Positions 38,329-46,066 of a stretch of 64,000 nt of DNA are shown in pieces. The translations under genes and the position numbers were made by a program. The stretch's first letter is position 1. Every line of letters starts with the position of its first letter. The stretch lies in assembly GCF_030691135.1 (NCBI RefSeq), contig NZ_JAUYFA010000063.1, forward strand, positions 1 to 64,000. The letters run 5' to 3'. The notes beneath the pieces are model-generated. The model was not told where the DNA came from. It ran no database searches and saw only the letters and a program-made list of their open reading frames with translations. This stretch comes from Phreatobacter sp. (lineage in GTDB: Bacteria > Pseudomonadota > Alphaproteobacteria > Rhizobiales > Phreatobacteraceae).

Positions 38329-38372
38329 GCCGCGCGCGACCTGGCCCCAGGCCGCCAACGACGGGTGAGGGG
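38329..38372 (+). repeat. Partial copy of the 3' end of the 33-kb small gene
   Basis: About 44 bases equal 33184-33228 with roughly six differences. Several of these are synonymous in the shared frame (coding ...RATWPQAANDG then stop TGA). The copy lies in direct orientation 5.1 kb away, on the other side of the phosphite genes. Sequence similarity ends abruptly on both sides, the mark of a recombination junction. Confidence 0.75.
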
Positions 38373-38447
38373 GCTCACGCCCGGCCCCCGCACACTGGCA
38401 TGACGCCCGGCCCCAGCGCCGGGCTCTTCATTCCTGCCGCCTCGCGG

Positions 38448-39722
38448 TCAGCGATACCAGAGCGTCGGCAGCGCCGTGGTGAACCACGGGAAGACCGAGA
38501 TCAGCACCAGCACGATCAGCAGCGGCACGAGGAAGGGCGTCACGCCCGCCACCGTCCGCTCGAACGAGATGTTGGCGACCTTCGACAGCACGAAGAGCAC
38601 CATGCCGACGGGCGGCGTCAGCAGCCCGATCATCAGGTTCAGCACCATCACCACGCCGAACTGTACCGGATCAATGCCGACCTTGAGGATGATCGGCATG
38701 AAGATCGGCACCAGGATCGAGATGGCGGCGATGGTCTCCATGAAGCAGCCGACCACCAGCAGGAAGAGGTTGATGAGCAGCATGATCAGCAGCGGATTGT
38801 CGGTGATCGACAGCAGCCCCGTGGCGATCGCCTCGGTGACGCGCGTGGTGGTCAGCACCCAGCCGAAGAGCGACGCGGCGGCCACGATAATGAGCACGCT
38901 GGCGGTGGTCTCGATGGTCTCCAGCGTGATGCGGTAGAACTGCTTGAGCGACAACGACCGGTAGAGCAGCGCCCCGAGCAGCAGCGCCCAGGCACAGGCC
39001 GCGATCGCCGCCTCTGTTGGAGTGAAGATGCCCAGCGACATGCCGCCGATGATGAGCGCCGGTGTGAACAGCGCCGGGATCGCGCGGACGAAGGTTTGCC
39101 CCAGCGCCTTCATCCGGAACACCTGGTCGCGGCCGATCCCGTGCCGGCGTGCATACCATGTGACATAGAACATCAGGATCACGGCCATCAGGACGCCGGG
39201 AATGAGCCCGCCGGCGAAGAGCTGGCCGATGGAGACATTGCCGACGACGCCGAAGATCACCATCGGCAGCGAGGGCGGGATGATCGGCCCGATGGTCGAC
39301 GAGGCCGCAGTGATGCCGACGGCGAACTCGTCCTTGTAGCCATGGTCGCGCATGGCCTTGATCTCGATCGTGCCGAGGCCACCGGCATCCGCCACGGCCG
39401 TGCCCGACATGCCCGCGAAGATCACCGACCCCACGACATTCACGTGGCCGAGGCCGCCCTTCATCCACCCGACCGCCGAGACGGCGAAATCATAGATGCG
39501 GTTGGTGATGCCGGCGGTATTCATCAGGTTGCCGGCGAGGATGAAGAAGGGCACCGCGAGCAGCGGGAAGGAATCGACGCCTCCCGCCATGCGGTGCAGC
39601 ACCACGAAGTCCGGGATCATGGTCTCGAACTTGATGTAAGCGAGCGATCCCGCCGCCAGTGCCACGAAGATCGGCGTACCAAGGAGCAGAAGGATCAGAA
39701 AGATGCCGAAAAGCCAGAACAT
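38448..39722 (-). CDS. dctM: TRAP transporter large permease (DctM type)
   Basis: A 424-residue inner-membrane permease of usual DctM length, with about twelve helices. Motifs: 'LLAVPFFILAGNLMNTAGITNRI', given as residues 54-76, 'GMSGTAVADAGGLGTIEIKAM', 'GPIIPPSLPMVIFGV', 'IFTPTEAAIAACAWALLLGAL' and 'GLLTPPVGMVLFV'. It forms the sodium-driven transport channel for an organic acid. It follows dctQ by 9 bases and is the last gene of the operon dctP-dctQ-dctM on the minus strand. The substrate is unknown. Confidence 0.9.
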   Translation of the reverse strand: MFWLFGIFLILLLLGTPIFVALAAGSLAYIKFETMIPDFVVLHRMAGGVDSFPLLAVPFFILAGNLMNTAGITNRIYDFAVSAVGWMKGGLGHVNVVGSVIFAGMSGTAVADAGGLGTIEIKAMRDHGYKDEFAVGITAASSTIGPIIPPSLPMVIFGVVGNVSIGQLFAGGLIPGVLMAVILMFYVTWYARRHGIGRDQVFRMKALGQTFVRAIPALFTPALIIGGMSLGIFTPTEAAIAACAWALLLGALLYRSLSLKQFYRITLETIETTASVLIIVAAASLFGWVLTTTRVTEAIATGLLSITDNPLLIMLLINLFLLVVGCFMETIAAISILVPIFMPIILKVGIDPVQFGVVMVLNLMIGLLTPPVGMVLFVLSKVANISFERTVAGVTPFLVPLLIVLVLISVFPWFTTALPTLWYR

Positions 39723-39731
39723 GCTGCGCCC

Positions 39732-40286
39732 TCAATCGATGATGAGGCCCTGACGGGCCGGGTCCGGGCGCCACCCGCGGCGGGCATTGGCGATGAACAT
39801 CTGGCCGGCGCGCCAGAGCATGAGCAGGCAGCCGACAAGGATGCCGCCGTAGACGATGCTCATCGACAGGTCGAAGACCGTCATGCGTTGGATTTCCATG
39901 CGCTCGGTCACCTGCCACGCGTACCAGACGAGCAGGGCGACGAAGCCGAGAACGATGACGTCGATGAGGAAGTTGAGCAGGCGCACCACCGGTTCGGGGA
40001 GGAACTGGTGGAGCACCTCCACCGCGATGTGGTTGCGTCGGCGCATGGCCACCGCCGAGCCGACGAAGGTGACCCACATCAGCAGATAGCGGGCGATCTC
40101 CTCCGTCCATGAGAAGGACGAGTTGAGGATGTAGCGGGAGAAGAACTGCAGGAAGACGACGAAGGCCATCAGCCAGAACAGGGCGAAGGCGATCCAGTCC
40201 TCGGGATAGTGCTCGATCCGCACGTCCGGGTCTTCGACGACGATCAGATGCTCCGCGCCGGGCGCGGTCGGGGGCTGCGGTGACAT
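39732..40286 (-). CDS. dctQ: TRAP transporter small permease (DctQ type)
   Basis: A 184-residue four-helix membrane protein. The conserved DctQ part is 'FSRYILNSSFSWTEEIARYLLMWVTFVGSAVAMRRRNHIAVEVL', given as residues 50-93. It contains the W-T-E-E-x-x-R-Y motif and the arginine-rich loop before His-Ile. Long N- and C-terminal tails are hydrophilic. AAGG precedes the ATG. It lies between dctP (99 bases upstream) and dctM (9 bases downstream). Confidence 0.88.
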   Translation of the reverse strand: MSPQPPTAPGAEHLIVVEDPDVRIEHYPEDWIAFALFWLMAFVVFLQFFSRYILNSSFSWTEEIARYLLMWVTFVGSAVAMRRRNHIAVEVLHQFLPEPVVRLLNFLIDVIVLGFVALLVWYAWQVTERMEIQRMTVFDLSMSIVYGGILVGCLLMLWRAGQMFIANARRGWRPDPARQGLIID

Positions 40287-40385
40287 GGGAACCTTGCCGG
40301 GCAGGCGGTGTGGGACGCTGCAGGGGACGGTGGCGCCGGCAAAGGCACCACCGTCTCGATGTCGGGCGGAGAAGGCGCCGCCGCC

Positions 40386-41396
40386 TCAGCTGGAGGAGGC
40401 AAGCCCCTGGAGCGCGTCGTACTCGGCCTTTGACCAGCCGGCACCCGAGGCCGCATCGTTGTGCAGCGGCACCGCCACGGCCCGGAACGCCGCGCGGTCA
40501 GGCGCGATGACGGTCTTGCCGAGCTTGCGGAACTCCTCGGCGAGCTTCTGCTCGCTCTCGCGGATATGGTCAGATGCGCGGGAGGCGGCCTCCATCAGCA
40601 CGTCGGAGAAGATCTTCTTCTCGGCGTCGTTCAGCCGGGCCCAGACGTGGCTGCCGACGATCGACAGCAGCGATTCCGTGATGTGGCCGGTGAGCATGAT
40701 GTGGCTCTGCACCTCGTAGAACTTCTTCGCCATGATGGTGGGAAGCGGGTTCTCCTGGCCGTCGACCGTGCCCTGCTGCAGGGCCAGATAGACCTCGGCG
40801 AAGGCGATCGGCGTCGCGTTGGCGCCGACCGACTTGGTGAACATCAGGAAGAGCGGCGCCGGCGGCACGCGCAGCTTCATGCCGCGCATGTCCTCGGGCT
40901 TGTTGATCGCACGGTTGGCGGTCACATGGCGCTCGCCGTAATAGGTGAGGGCGGTCACCTTGTGGCGGGTGCGGCCCTCGTAGCCCGCGGCGATCTGCCT
41001 GAACAGCGGCGAGTCGCGATAGGCCTTCCAGTGGTTGAAGTCGCGCAGCACATAGGGCGCGTTGGTGATGGCGATCGGCCTGTGGATCGAGCCGGCGAAG
41101 GCGACGCCGGTATAGATGATATCGACCGCCCCGAGACCGAGCGCCTCGTTGATCTGGTTCTCGTTGCCGAGTTGCGAGGCAGCGAAAACATCGATCTGGT
41201 ACTTGCCGTTGGTGCGCTTGGCGATTTCCGCCGCGGCCCAGAGGGCATCGGTGTGATAGGCCTCGCCCGTCTCGTAGACATGGGCCCATTTCAGCTTCGT
41301 CTGCTGGGCGCGCAGCGGCGTGGCGCCGAAGGGGCCGATCGCGGTCGTTGCAAGTCCCGCGCCCGCGATCAGGGCGTTGCGGCGTGTGATGGTCAT
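40386..41396 (-). CDS. dctP: TRAP transporter substrate-binding protein (DctP type)
   Basis: A 336-residue periplasmic receptor. A Tat-like signal (MTITRRNALIAGAGLATTAI, residues 1-20) ends near 'LRAQQTKLKW'. DctP features: 'HVYETGEAYHTDALWAAAEI', 'VFAASQLGNENQINEALGLG' and the arginine motif 'DMRGMKLRVPPAPLF', whose Arg clamps the ligand carboxylate. 'EVYLALQQGTVDGQENPLPTI' is the helix that ends the second lobe. GGGAGG seven bases before ATG gives strong translation. It is the first gene of the operon, 94 bases after the GntR gene. It differs clearly from the TakP-like protein at 11.5 kb, so the ligand differs. Confidence 0.9.
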   Translation of the reverse strand: MTITRRNALIAGAGLATTAIGPFGATPLRAQQTKLKWAHVYETGEAYHTDALWAAAEIAKRTNGKYQIDVFAASQLGNENQINEALGLGAVDIIYTGVAFAGSIHRPIAITNAPYVLRDFNHWKAYRDSPLFRQIAAGYEGRTRHKVTALTYYGERHVTANRAINKPEDMRGMKLRVPPAPLFLMFTKSVGANATPIAFAEVYLALQQGTVDGQENPLPTIMAKKFYEVQSHIMLTGHITESLLSIVGSHVWARLNDAEKKIFSDVLMEAASRASDHIRESEQKLAEEFRKLGKTVIAPDRAAFRAVAVPLHNDAASGAGWSKAEYDALQGLASSS

Positions 41397-41490
41397 GGGG
41401 TGTCCTCCCTACCCGTGGTGATGGTGTGATGGGCGGTTGATCCGCCGCTTGTTGCCGCAGGGTCCTTCGGGACCTGGCGGTGAATGGGCT

Positions 41491-42219
41491 TCAGGCGCGC
41501 TTCAGGTCGGGCCGCCCGCTATCCTCCACGAAAAAATCGGGGTTAAAGTGCTTAAGATCCTCGGTCCCGAGCTTGAGGCCGTCGATATGCCGGCCGAGCG
41601 CCTCAGCCGCGGCATCCGGCCGGCGCTGCTCAAGGGCATGCAGAACCGCCTCATGCTCGGCCACCACACGCGCCATCCGCCCCGCAAGCGGCAAGGTCAG
41701 GCGGCGGAACCGGTCGACCTGCAGCTTGACATGCCGGACTAGCGCCCAGACGCCGGGATGGCCGCCCGCCGCCGCGATCGCCTCGTGGAAGGCCTCGTCG
41801 GCGCGGTGGAAGGCCTCGGTATCGCCGGCCTCCGCCGATTCCGCCATGCGCGCCAGGATGGCGCCGAGCGCGATGATTTGGCTTTTCGTCGCGCGTTCCA
41901 CGGCAGCGCGCACCGCATGCTGCTCCAGAACGCGCCGGATGGTAATGGCTTCGGGAAGGTCGGCCAGCGGAATGCGCGAGACATAGGTCCCGGACTTCGA
42001 GACGATGTCCACCAGACCCTCGTCCGAGAGGCGGAGCAGGGCCTCGCGGACCGGCGTGCGGCTGACGCCGTGCTGGGCGGCGATGTCCTTCTCGTTGAGC
42101 TGAGAACCCGGAGCGAGGCGGAGCGACAGGATATCGTCGCGCAACAGGCCATGGACCGCCGTCGCCGCCGTCCGGCCGCGTGACGCCCTGTCCCGTACTC
42201 CGCCGATCACTGTCAGCAT
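41491..42219 (-). CDS. GntR-family (FadR/FCD) transcriptional regulator
   Basis: A 242-residue regulator. The winged helix-turn-helix (about residues 18-85) contains 'LAPGSQLNEKDIAAQHGVSRTPVREALLRLSDEGLV', given as residues 37-72, the GntR signature. The FCD ligand domain (about 95-220) holds Asp/His residues of the metal site ('HRADEAFHEAI', 'HEAVLHAL'). The family usually represses transport genes until a carboxylate ligand binds. AGGAG six bases before ATG 42219 sets the start; the frame extends to 42333 without homology. Two palindromes lie across its own promoter, so self-control and control of dctPQM are likely. Confidence 0.9.
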   Translation of the reverse strand: MLTVIGGVRDRASRGRTAATAVHGLLRDDILSLRLAPGSQLNEKDIAAQHGVSRTPVREALLRLSDEGLVDIVSKSGTYVSRIPLADLPEAITIRRVLEQHAVRAAVERATKSQIIALGAILARMAESAEAGDTEAFHRADEAFHEAIAAAGGHPGVWALVRHVKLQVDRFRRLTLPLAGRMARVVAEHEAVLHALEQRRPDAAAEALGRHIDGLKLGTEDLKHFNPDFFVEDSGRPDLKRA

Positions 42220-42225
42220 AGCCGC

Positions 42226-42259
42226 TCCTGATATGACAGGTACACCTGATATATCAGGT
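42226..42259. promoter_or_regulatory. Tandem operator of the GntR regulator
   Basis: ACCTGATATATCAGGT (42244-42259) is a perfect 16-bp palindrome. TCCTGATATGACAGGT (42226-42241) is a second, imperfect copy, 18 bases away centre to centre, that overlaps the regulator's ribosome site. Short, symmetrical sites in front of the own gene are the rule in this family. Confidence 0.8.
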
Positions 42260-42471
42260 TGGCAACGGGTTCCGGGAGAGCATGCGGGTGGCGCCGGGGA
42301 TCGGGTGTCGAAACGCCATAAGGAGCGCGCCACCGTCCAGGATCACGGGCGGCGGCGACCGCCATCCCGGCGTGACCCGGAGCACGATCCCAATGCTGGT
42401 GTCAGGCGAGTTCCGGGCCGGACAGGCGGCGCCACGCATCGCCATCGGTTCGGCTGGTCAGTCATAGAGAA

Positions 42472-42546
42472 TGGTGGGCGCGACAGGGATTGAACCTGTG
42501 ACCCCTCCCGTGTGAAGGGAGTGCTCTCCCGCTGAGCTACGCGCCC
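42472..42546 (-). tRNA. tRNA-Val (anticodon CAC)
   Basis: The minus strand folds as a full cloverleaf. The acceptor stem is GGGCGCG / CGCGCCC, the D arm GCTCAGCGGGAGAGC, and the anticodon stem CTCCC/GGGAG with loop TTCACAC (anticodon CAC, reading GUG). The T arm is CACAGG-TTCAATC-CCTGTC... The 3' CCA is encoded (42472-42474). It is the intact counterpart of the fragment at 33270-33311. Confidence 0.97.
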
Positions 42547-42715
42547 GCGCCATCGACTGGCGAAGAGCCGCGTTCCTAGCGGCTCCCCCCGACCGGTGTC
42601 AAGAATCGAGATGGCGGAAACGGTGGAGCTTCGGGTGCGACCGGCGGACGGGTGCAGCGGCGATGCGCTGCCACCGATGAACCAGCCCGGACCCTGACGA
42701 GAGGATACCCGCCTC

Positions 42716-44047
42716 TCACGCCGCCGCGGCGATCGCGGCGTCCACCGCCTCGCCCAGCCGTTCGACGATCCCGTCGATGTCGGAGGCGGTGGCGATGAAG
42801 GGCGGGGCGAGGAGAACGTGGTCGCCGCGCGTGCCGTCGGCCGTTCCGCCGGACGGATAGACCATCAGCCCGCGGGCCATGGCCTCGGCCTTGATGCGCG
42901 CATGCAGCTTCAGCGCCGGGTCGAAGGTTGCTTTGCTGCCGCGGTCGAAGACGAGTTCGATGGCCTGGAACAGGCCGCGGCCGCGGATGTCGCCGACATG
43001 ATGGTGGTTGCCGAAGCGCTCGCCGAGGCGACGCGTCAGGTGCGCCCCCTGCGCCTGCACATTGGCGAGGAGACCGTCGCGCTTGATCACCTTCTGCACG
43101 GCGAGGCCGGCGGCGCAGGCCAGCGCATGGCCGAGATAGGTATGGCCGTGCTGGAACAGCTTCGAGCCGCGGTCGAAGGCCTGGAACACCGTGTCGGCGA
43201 CCAGCACCGCGCCTATCGGGGCAAAGCCGCCGCCGAGCCCCTTGGCGATGGTCATGAGGTCGGGGGCGACGCCCTCGTGCTCGCAGGCGTGCAGCGTGCC
43301 GGTGCGGCCCATGCCGCACATGACCTCGTCGAGGATCAAAAGGATGCCGTGGCGGTCGCAAATCTCCCTGACAGTGCGGAAGTAGCCCGGCGGGGCGGTG
43401 ATGGCGCCGCAGGTCGCCCCGCCCACGGTCTCGGCGACGAAGGCGATGACGCTGTCAGGCCCGAGACGGTCAATCTCACCCGCCAGTTCGGCGGCGAGGC
43501 GCGCGCCATAGGCCTCCGGCGTCTCGCCGGGCTCGCGGCCGCGATAGTCATAGGCCGGCGCGACATGGTGGGCTTCGATCAGCAGCGGCGCATATTGCAC
43601 CCGCCGCGCTGCATTGTGGCCGATGGCGAGGGCCCCCAGCGTGTTGCCGTGATAACTCTGCCGCCGGCCGATGAAATGCCGGCGCTGCGGCTGGCCGATC
43701 TCGACGAAATATTGCCGCGCCATCTTCAGCGCCGTCTCGATCGCCTCCGATCCGCCGGAGAGGAAATAGACATGGCCCATGCCGGCGGGGGCATCGGCAA
43801 CGAGGGTTTCAGCCAGTTCCTCCGCCACCGCGGTCGTGAAGAAGCTCGTATGGGCGTAGGCGAGACTGTCGAGCTGGGCATGCATGGCGGCCAGCACGTC
43901 GGGATGCGAATGGCCGAGGCAGGAGACCGCCGCTCCGCCGGAGGCGTCGATATAGTCGCGGCCGGCGGAATCGCGGATGACGAGGCCCGTGCCCGACACG
44001 GCGACAGGGTAGTCGTGGGCGAGGCTGCGGTGGAAGATCGGCGTCAT
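42716..44047 (-). CDS. Class III PLP-dependent aminotransferase
   Basis: A 443-residue fold-type I aminotransferase of the omega-amino-acid group. Opening residues 'GRDYIDASGGAAVSCLGHSHPDV', given as 29-51, lead to 'FFLSGGSEAIETALKMARQY'-like 'YFLSGGSEAIE'. 'RRQSYHGNTLGAL', 'LILDEVMCGMGRTGTL' (Asp that binds the pyridine nitrogen) and 'LMTIAKGLGGGFAPIGAVL' (Schiff-base Lys) follow. 'QHGHTYLGHALACAAGLAV' carries the phosphate-binding Thr. ATG 44047, after GAGAGG, fits the family start better than 44113. The amino donor is unknown; it is probably catabolic. Confidence 0.87.
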   Translation of the reverse strand: MTPIFHRSLAHDYPVAVSGTGLVIRDSAGRDYIDASGGAAVSCLGHSHPDVLAAMHAQLDSLAYAHTSFFTTAVAEELAETLVADAPAGMGHVYFLSGGSEAIETALKMARQYFVEIGQPQRRHFIGRRQSYHGNTLGALAIGHNAARRVQYAPLLIEAHHVAPAYDYRGREPGETPEAYGARLAAELAGEIDRLGPDSVIAFVAETVGGATCGAITAPPGYFRTVREICDRHGILLILDEVMCGMGRTGTLHACEHEGVAPDLMTIAKGLGGGFAPIGAVLVADTVFQAFDRGSKLFQHGHTYLGHALACAAGLAVQKVIKRDGLLANVQAQGAHLTRRLGERFGNHHHVGDIRGRGLFQAIELVFDRGSKATFDPALKLHARIKAEAMARGLMVYPSGGTADGTRGDHVLLAPPFIATASDIDGIVERLGEAVDAAIAAAA

Positions 44048-44235
44048 CGGCGGGGCCTCTCGGAACCAGGGCGGCTTGGCGACCATTTGGACGCAGGCCT
44101 CGCCGTTCGGCAATGGCGCGGCAGGGACGCTGGACTGCGTCGGCGCGCGTTCTGGCGAAGACCACGAAATAGAAATAGTTATGGGGCTAGATCGTACCGG
44201 CGCATGAGATGCCGGAACAGTCCGAAGGGGGACAC

Positions 44236-45609
44236 GTGCAGGTTCTTCGGGGCCCCAGGAGGGCGGTGTGGCTGGCTTTGGCGGGGATGGCAGTCGCCAT
44301 CGCCGCCGATATGGCGCAGCCGTCCCAGGCCCAGGCGCAGGCCCCGGCGGTCTGCGGGCAGATTCGCGCCCGGATCGCCCAGCTCGACCGGGCGCCCGCC
44401 GGCGGCGCCGCCAACCGCCGCTTCGTCGCGGCGGCCCGCAGCCAGCGGGCCGAGATCGCCAACGTCACCCGCGCCTACCAGGCGGCAGGCTGCGGCGGCT
44501 TCTTCCAGGGCGCCCAATGCGCCGCCCTCGACGGGCGCCGCCGCCAGATGCAGGCCAATCTCGCCCAGCTGGAGACGCAGGCGGGCGGCGGAGGGATGGA
44601 GACCGCCCAGCGGGCCCAGCAGCGGGCGCAGCTCATCGCCGCCTTCGACGCCAATGGCTGCCGCGGTGGCGCGGTGACGCGCGAGGCCGCGGCCCCGCCG
44701 CGTACGGGCCTCTTCGGCTTCGGCGCCACGCCCGATCGCGATTTTCACCGTGAATACCGGACGCCGGACTCGCGGCCGCAGTCGGCCTACCGCGAAGGTG
44801 CCGAGCCGCAGCGTCCCGGCTTCGGCAATTTCATCGAGCACCTGTTCAGTGCGCGGCGCGACCCCCGCTTCGACGATGTCGCGCCCGTGCCCGAGGAGCA
44901 GTTGCGTCCCGGCGACGGCGACGCCCGTCCGCGCAATGTCGGTCACCGCGCCGTCTGCGTCCGCCTCTGCGACGGTGCCTTCTTCCCCATGACCTCGTCA
45001 CCGCGGCCGGGCGCGCAGCTCGGTCAGGAGGAGCTCTGCCAGATGCAGTGTCCCGGCGCCGAGGTCGCGCTCTACCGCATGCGCGACGACCAGATCGAGA
45101 ATGCCGTGTCGATGAGCGGCGCCCCCTACACGGCGCTGCCCAATGCCCTGCGCTTCCGCCAGCGTTTCGACGCCGCCTGCACCTGCCGGCCGCGCAACGG
45201 CTCCTGGGCGCAGGCCTTCGCCGATCGCGCCGACCCGACCCTGCGCTCCGGCGATCAGGTGATCTCCGCCGAGCAGGCGCGCCTCCTGTCCATGCCCGCC
45301 GACCAGCGGCAGGCGGTGCGCGAGGAGATTGCCTCCGAGCAGCGCACCCGCCGCGAGGCCGAGCGTCTGGAACGGCTCGACCGGGCGCGCGGTCGCGACG
45401 GTGCTCCCCGCCCGACCATCGGTCTCGACGGCACCGTTCGCGCCCCCGCCGAGCCGGAACCGCTGGAAATCCGCGGCACAACGCCGGATGCCCTGCAACT
45501 GCCGTCCCCCGCGCAAAGCGGCAGCGAGCCAGACCGGCGCAACATCCGCGTCATCGGCCCTCTCTACGCACCCCGCGCCGACACACCGGCGGCTCCCAGC
45601 GGCGGCTGA
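44236..45609 (+). CDS. DUF2865 family secreted protein
   Basis: A 457-residue exported protein from GTG 44236, which has AAGGGG six bases before it; ATG 44209 would add nine residues without a ribosome site. A signal peptide (about residues 8-36, ending AQAQA) is followed by a helical segment with four Cys (about 40-145). The DUF2865 hallmark is 'RAVCVRLCDGAFFPM', then 'CQMQCPGAEVALYRM' and 'ACTCRPRNGSWAQAF'. The Cys pairs suggest disulfide bonds in the periplasm. The tail is Arg/Pro-rich. The family is restricted, as far as I recall, to Hyphomicrobiales and has no known function. Confidence 0.82.
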   Translation: MQVLRGPRRAVWLALAGMAVAIAADMAQPSQAQAQAPAVCGQIRARIAQLDRAPAGGAANRRFVAAARSQRAEIANVTRAYQAAGCGGFFQGAQCAALDGRRRQMQANLAQLETQAGGGGMETAQRAQQRAQLIAAFDANGCRGGAVTREAAAPPRTGLFGFGATPDRDFHREYRTPDSRPQSAYREGAEPQRPGFGNFIEHLFSARRDPRFDDVAPVPEEQLRPGDGDARPRNVGHRAVCVRLCDGAFFPMTSSPRPGAQLGQEELCQMQCPGAEVALYRMRDDQIENAVSMSGAPYTALPNALRFRQRFDAACTCRPRNGSWAQAFADRADPTLRSGDQVISAEQARLLSMPADQRQAVREEIASEQRTRREAERLERLDRARGRDGAPRPTIGLDGTVRAPAEPEPLEIRGTTPDALQLPSPAQSGSEPDRRNIRVIGPLYAPRADTPAAPSGG

Positions 45610-45672
45610 CCTTCAGGGCGCGCGGCCGGGCAGCCTCGGCCCGCATCGCCCCCGATACCGAGAAAGTGCCTC

Positions 45673-45987
45673 ATGGATCTCGTTCTCCACGGTCTCGTCT
45701 GGCTCGCGCTGATCGGGGCGACAGCCTGGCTCCTCTCCTTCTGGCCGCGCTGGGTTGCCGACGAGCTCGGCGTGCCGGCGCGTGAGATGCTTATGCGGCC
45801 CTGGATGCGGGGCATCGCTCCCTATCGGATCCGCTGGCCCTTCGTGTCGCTCGCCTTCTACGCGCATTTGTGGCGCCGAGGCCGCGTTCTGGAATTCGTC
45901 CTGGCGGCGATCGCCTTCTTCTCGGCGTTCCGCATCGCCAGTGCCATCCTCAAGACCGCGAGCGCCGTCATGCGGGCCGGCGGCTGA
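45673..45987 (+). CDS. Small membrane protein of unknown function (104 aa)
   Basis: An unrecognised 104-residue protein with a first helix at about residues 5-25 (VLHGLVWLALIGATAWLLSF) and a second at about 75-95 (VLEFVLAAIAFFSAFRIASAI). Between them lies a basic loop with 'PWMRGIAPYRIRWPFVSLAFY'-like residues 43-63. Both termini are polar. It starts 63 bases after the DUF2865 gene on the same strand, and the FAD monooxygenase gene begins 80 bases downstream, so one transcript is possible. Confidence 0.6.
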   Translation: MDLVLHGLVWLALIGATAWLLSFWPRWVADELGVPAREMLMRPWMRGIAPYRIRWPFVSLAFYAHLWRRGRVLEFVLAAIAFFSAFRIASAILKTASAVMRAGG

Positions 45988-46066
45988 GCGACGGGGTGGA
46001 CGGGGGCGCCCGCCTCGGTCAAAACAGGCGGAAACGGTTTCAGGCGAAACCATCGGGAGGCCGTGC

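Larger units (their letters stand above)
37824..38447. other. Gap upstream of ptxD with broken coding remnants
   Basis: 624 bases without an intact gene. The first 250 presumably hold the ptx promoter on the minus strand. From 38128 on the plus strand a short frame, 'MIRTAMIYAKVGALILFGFSQASAAETRP', looks like a signal peptide. It continues in the next frame at about 38214 as 'VLEGFAPLDALSVYEGACLYGEADAGFSRFDLP' (33 residues, 38214-38312). The whole is therefore probably a frameshifted gene end of unknown family. It is cut at 38329-38372 by the copied tail of the small 33-kb gene. After this a GC hairpin (GCCCGG 38405-38410, CCGGGC 38419-38424) may end the TRAP transcript. Confidence 0.5.

Noticed and set aside
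38076-40112. Open plus-strand frame of 678 codons
   Set aside because: Mirror of the TRAP permease genes; His/Asp/Arg-rich and without motifs. Only its first part (to 38328) overlaps a real remnant.
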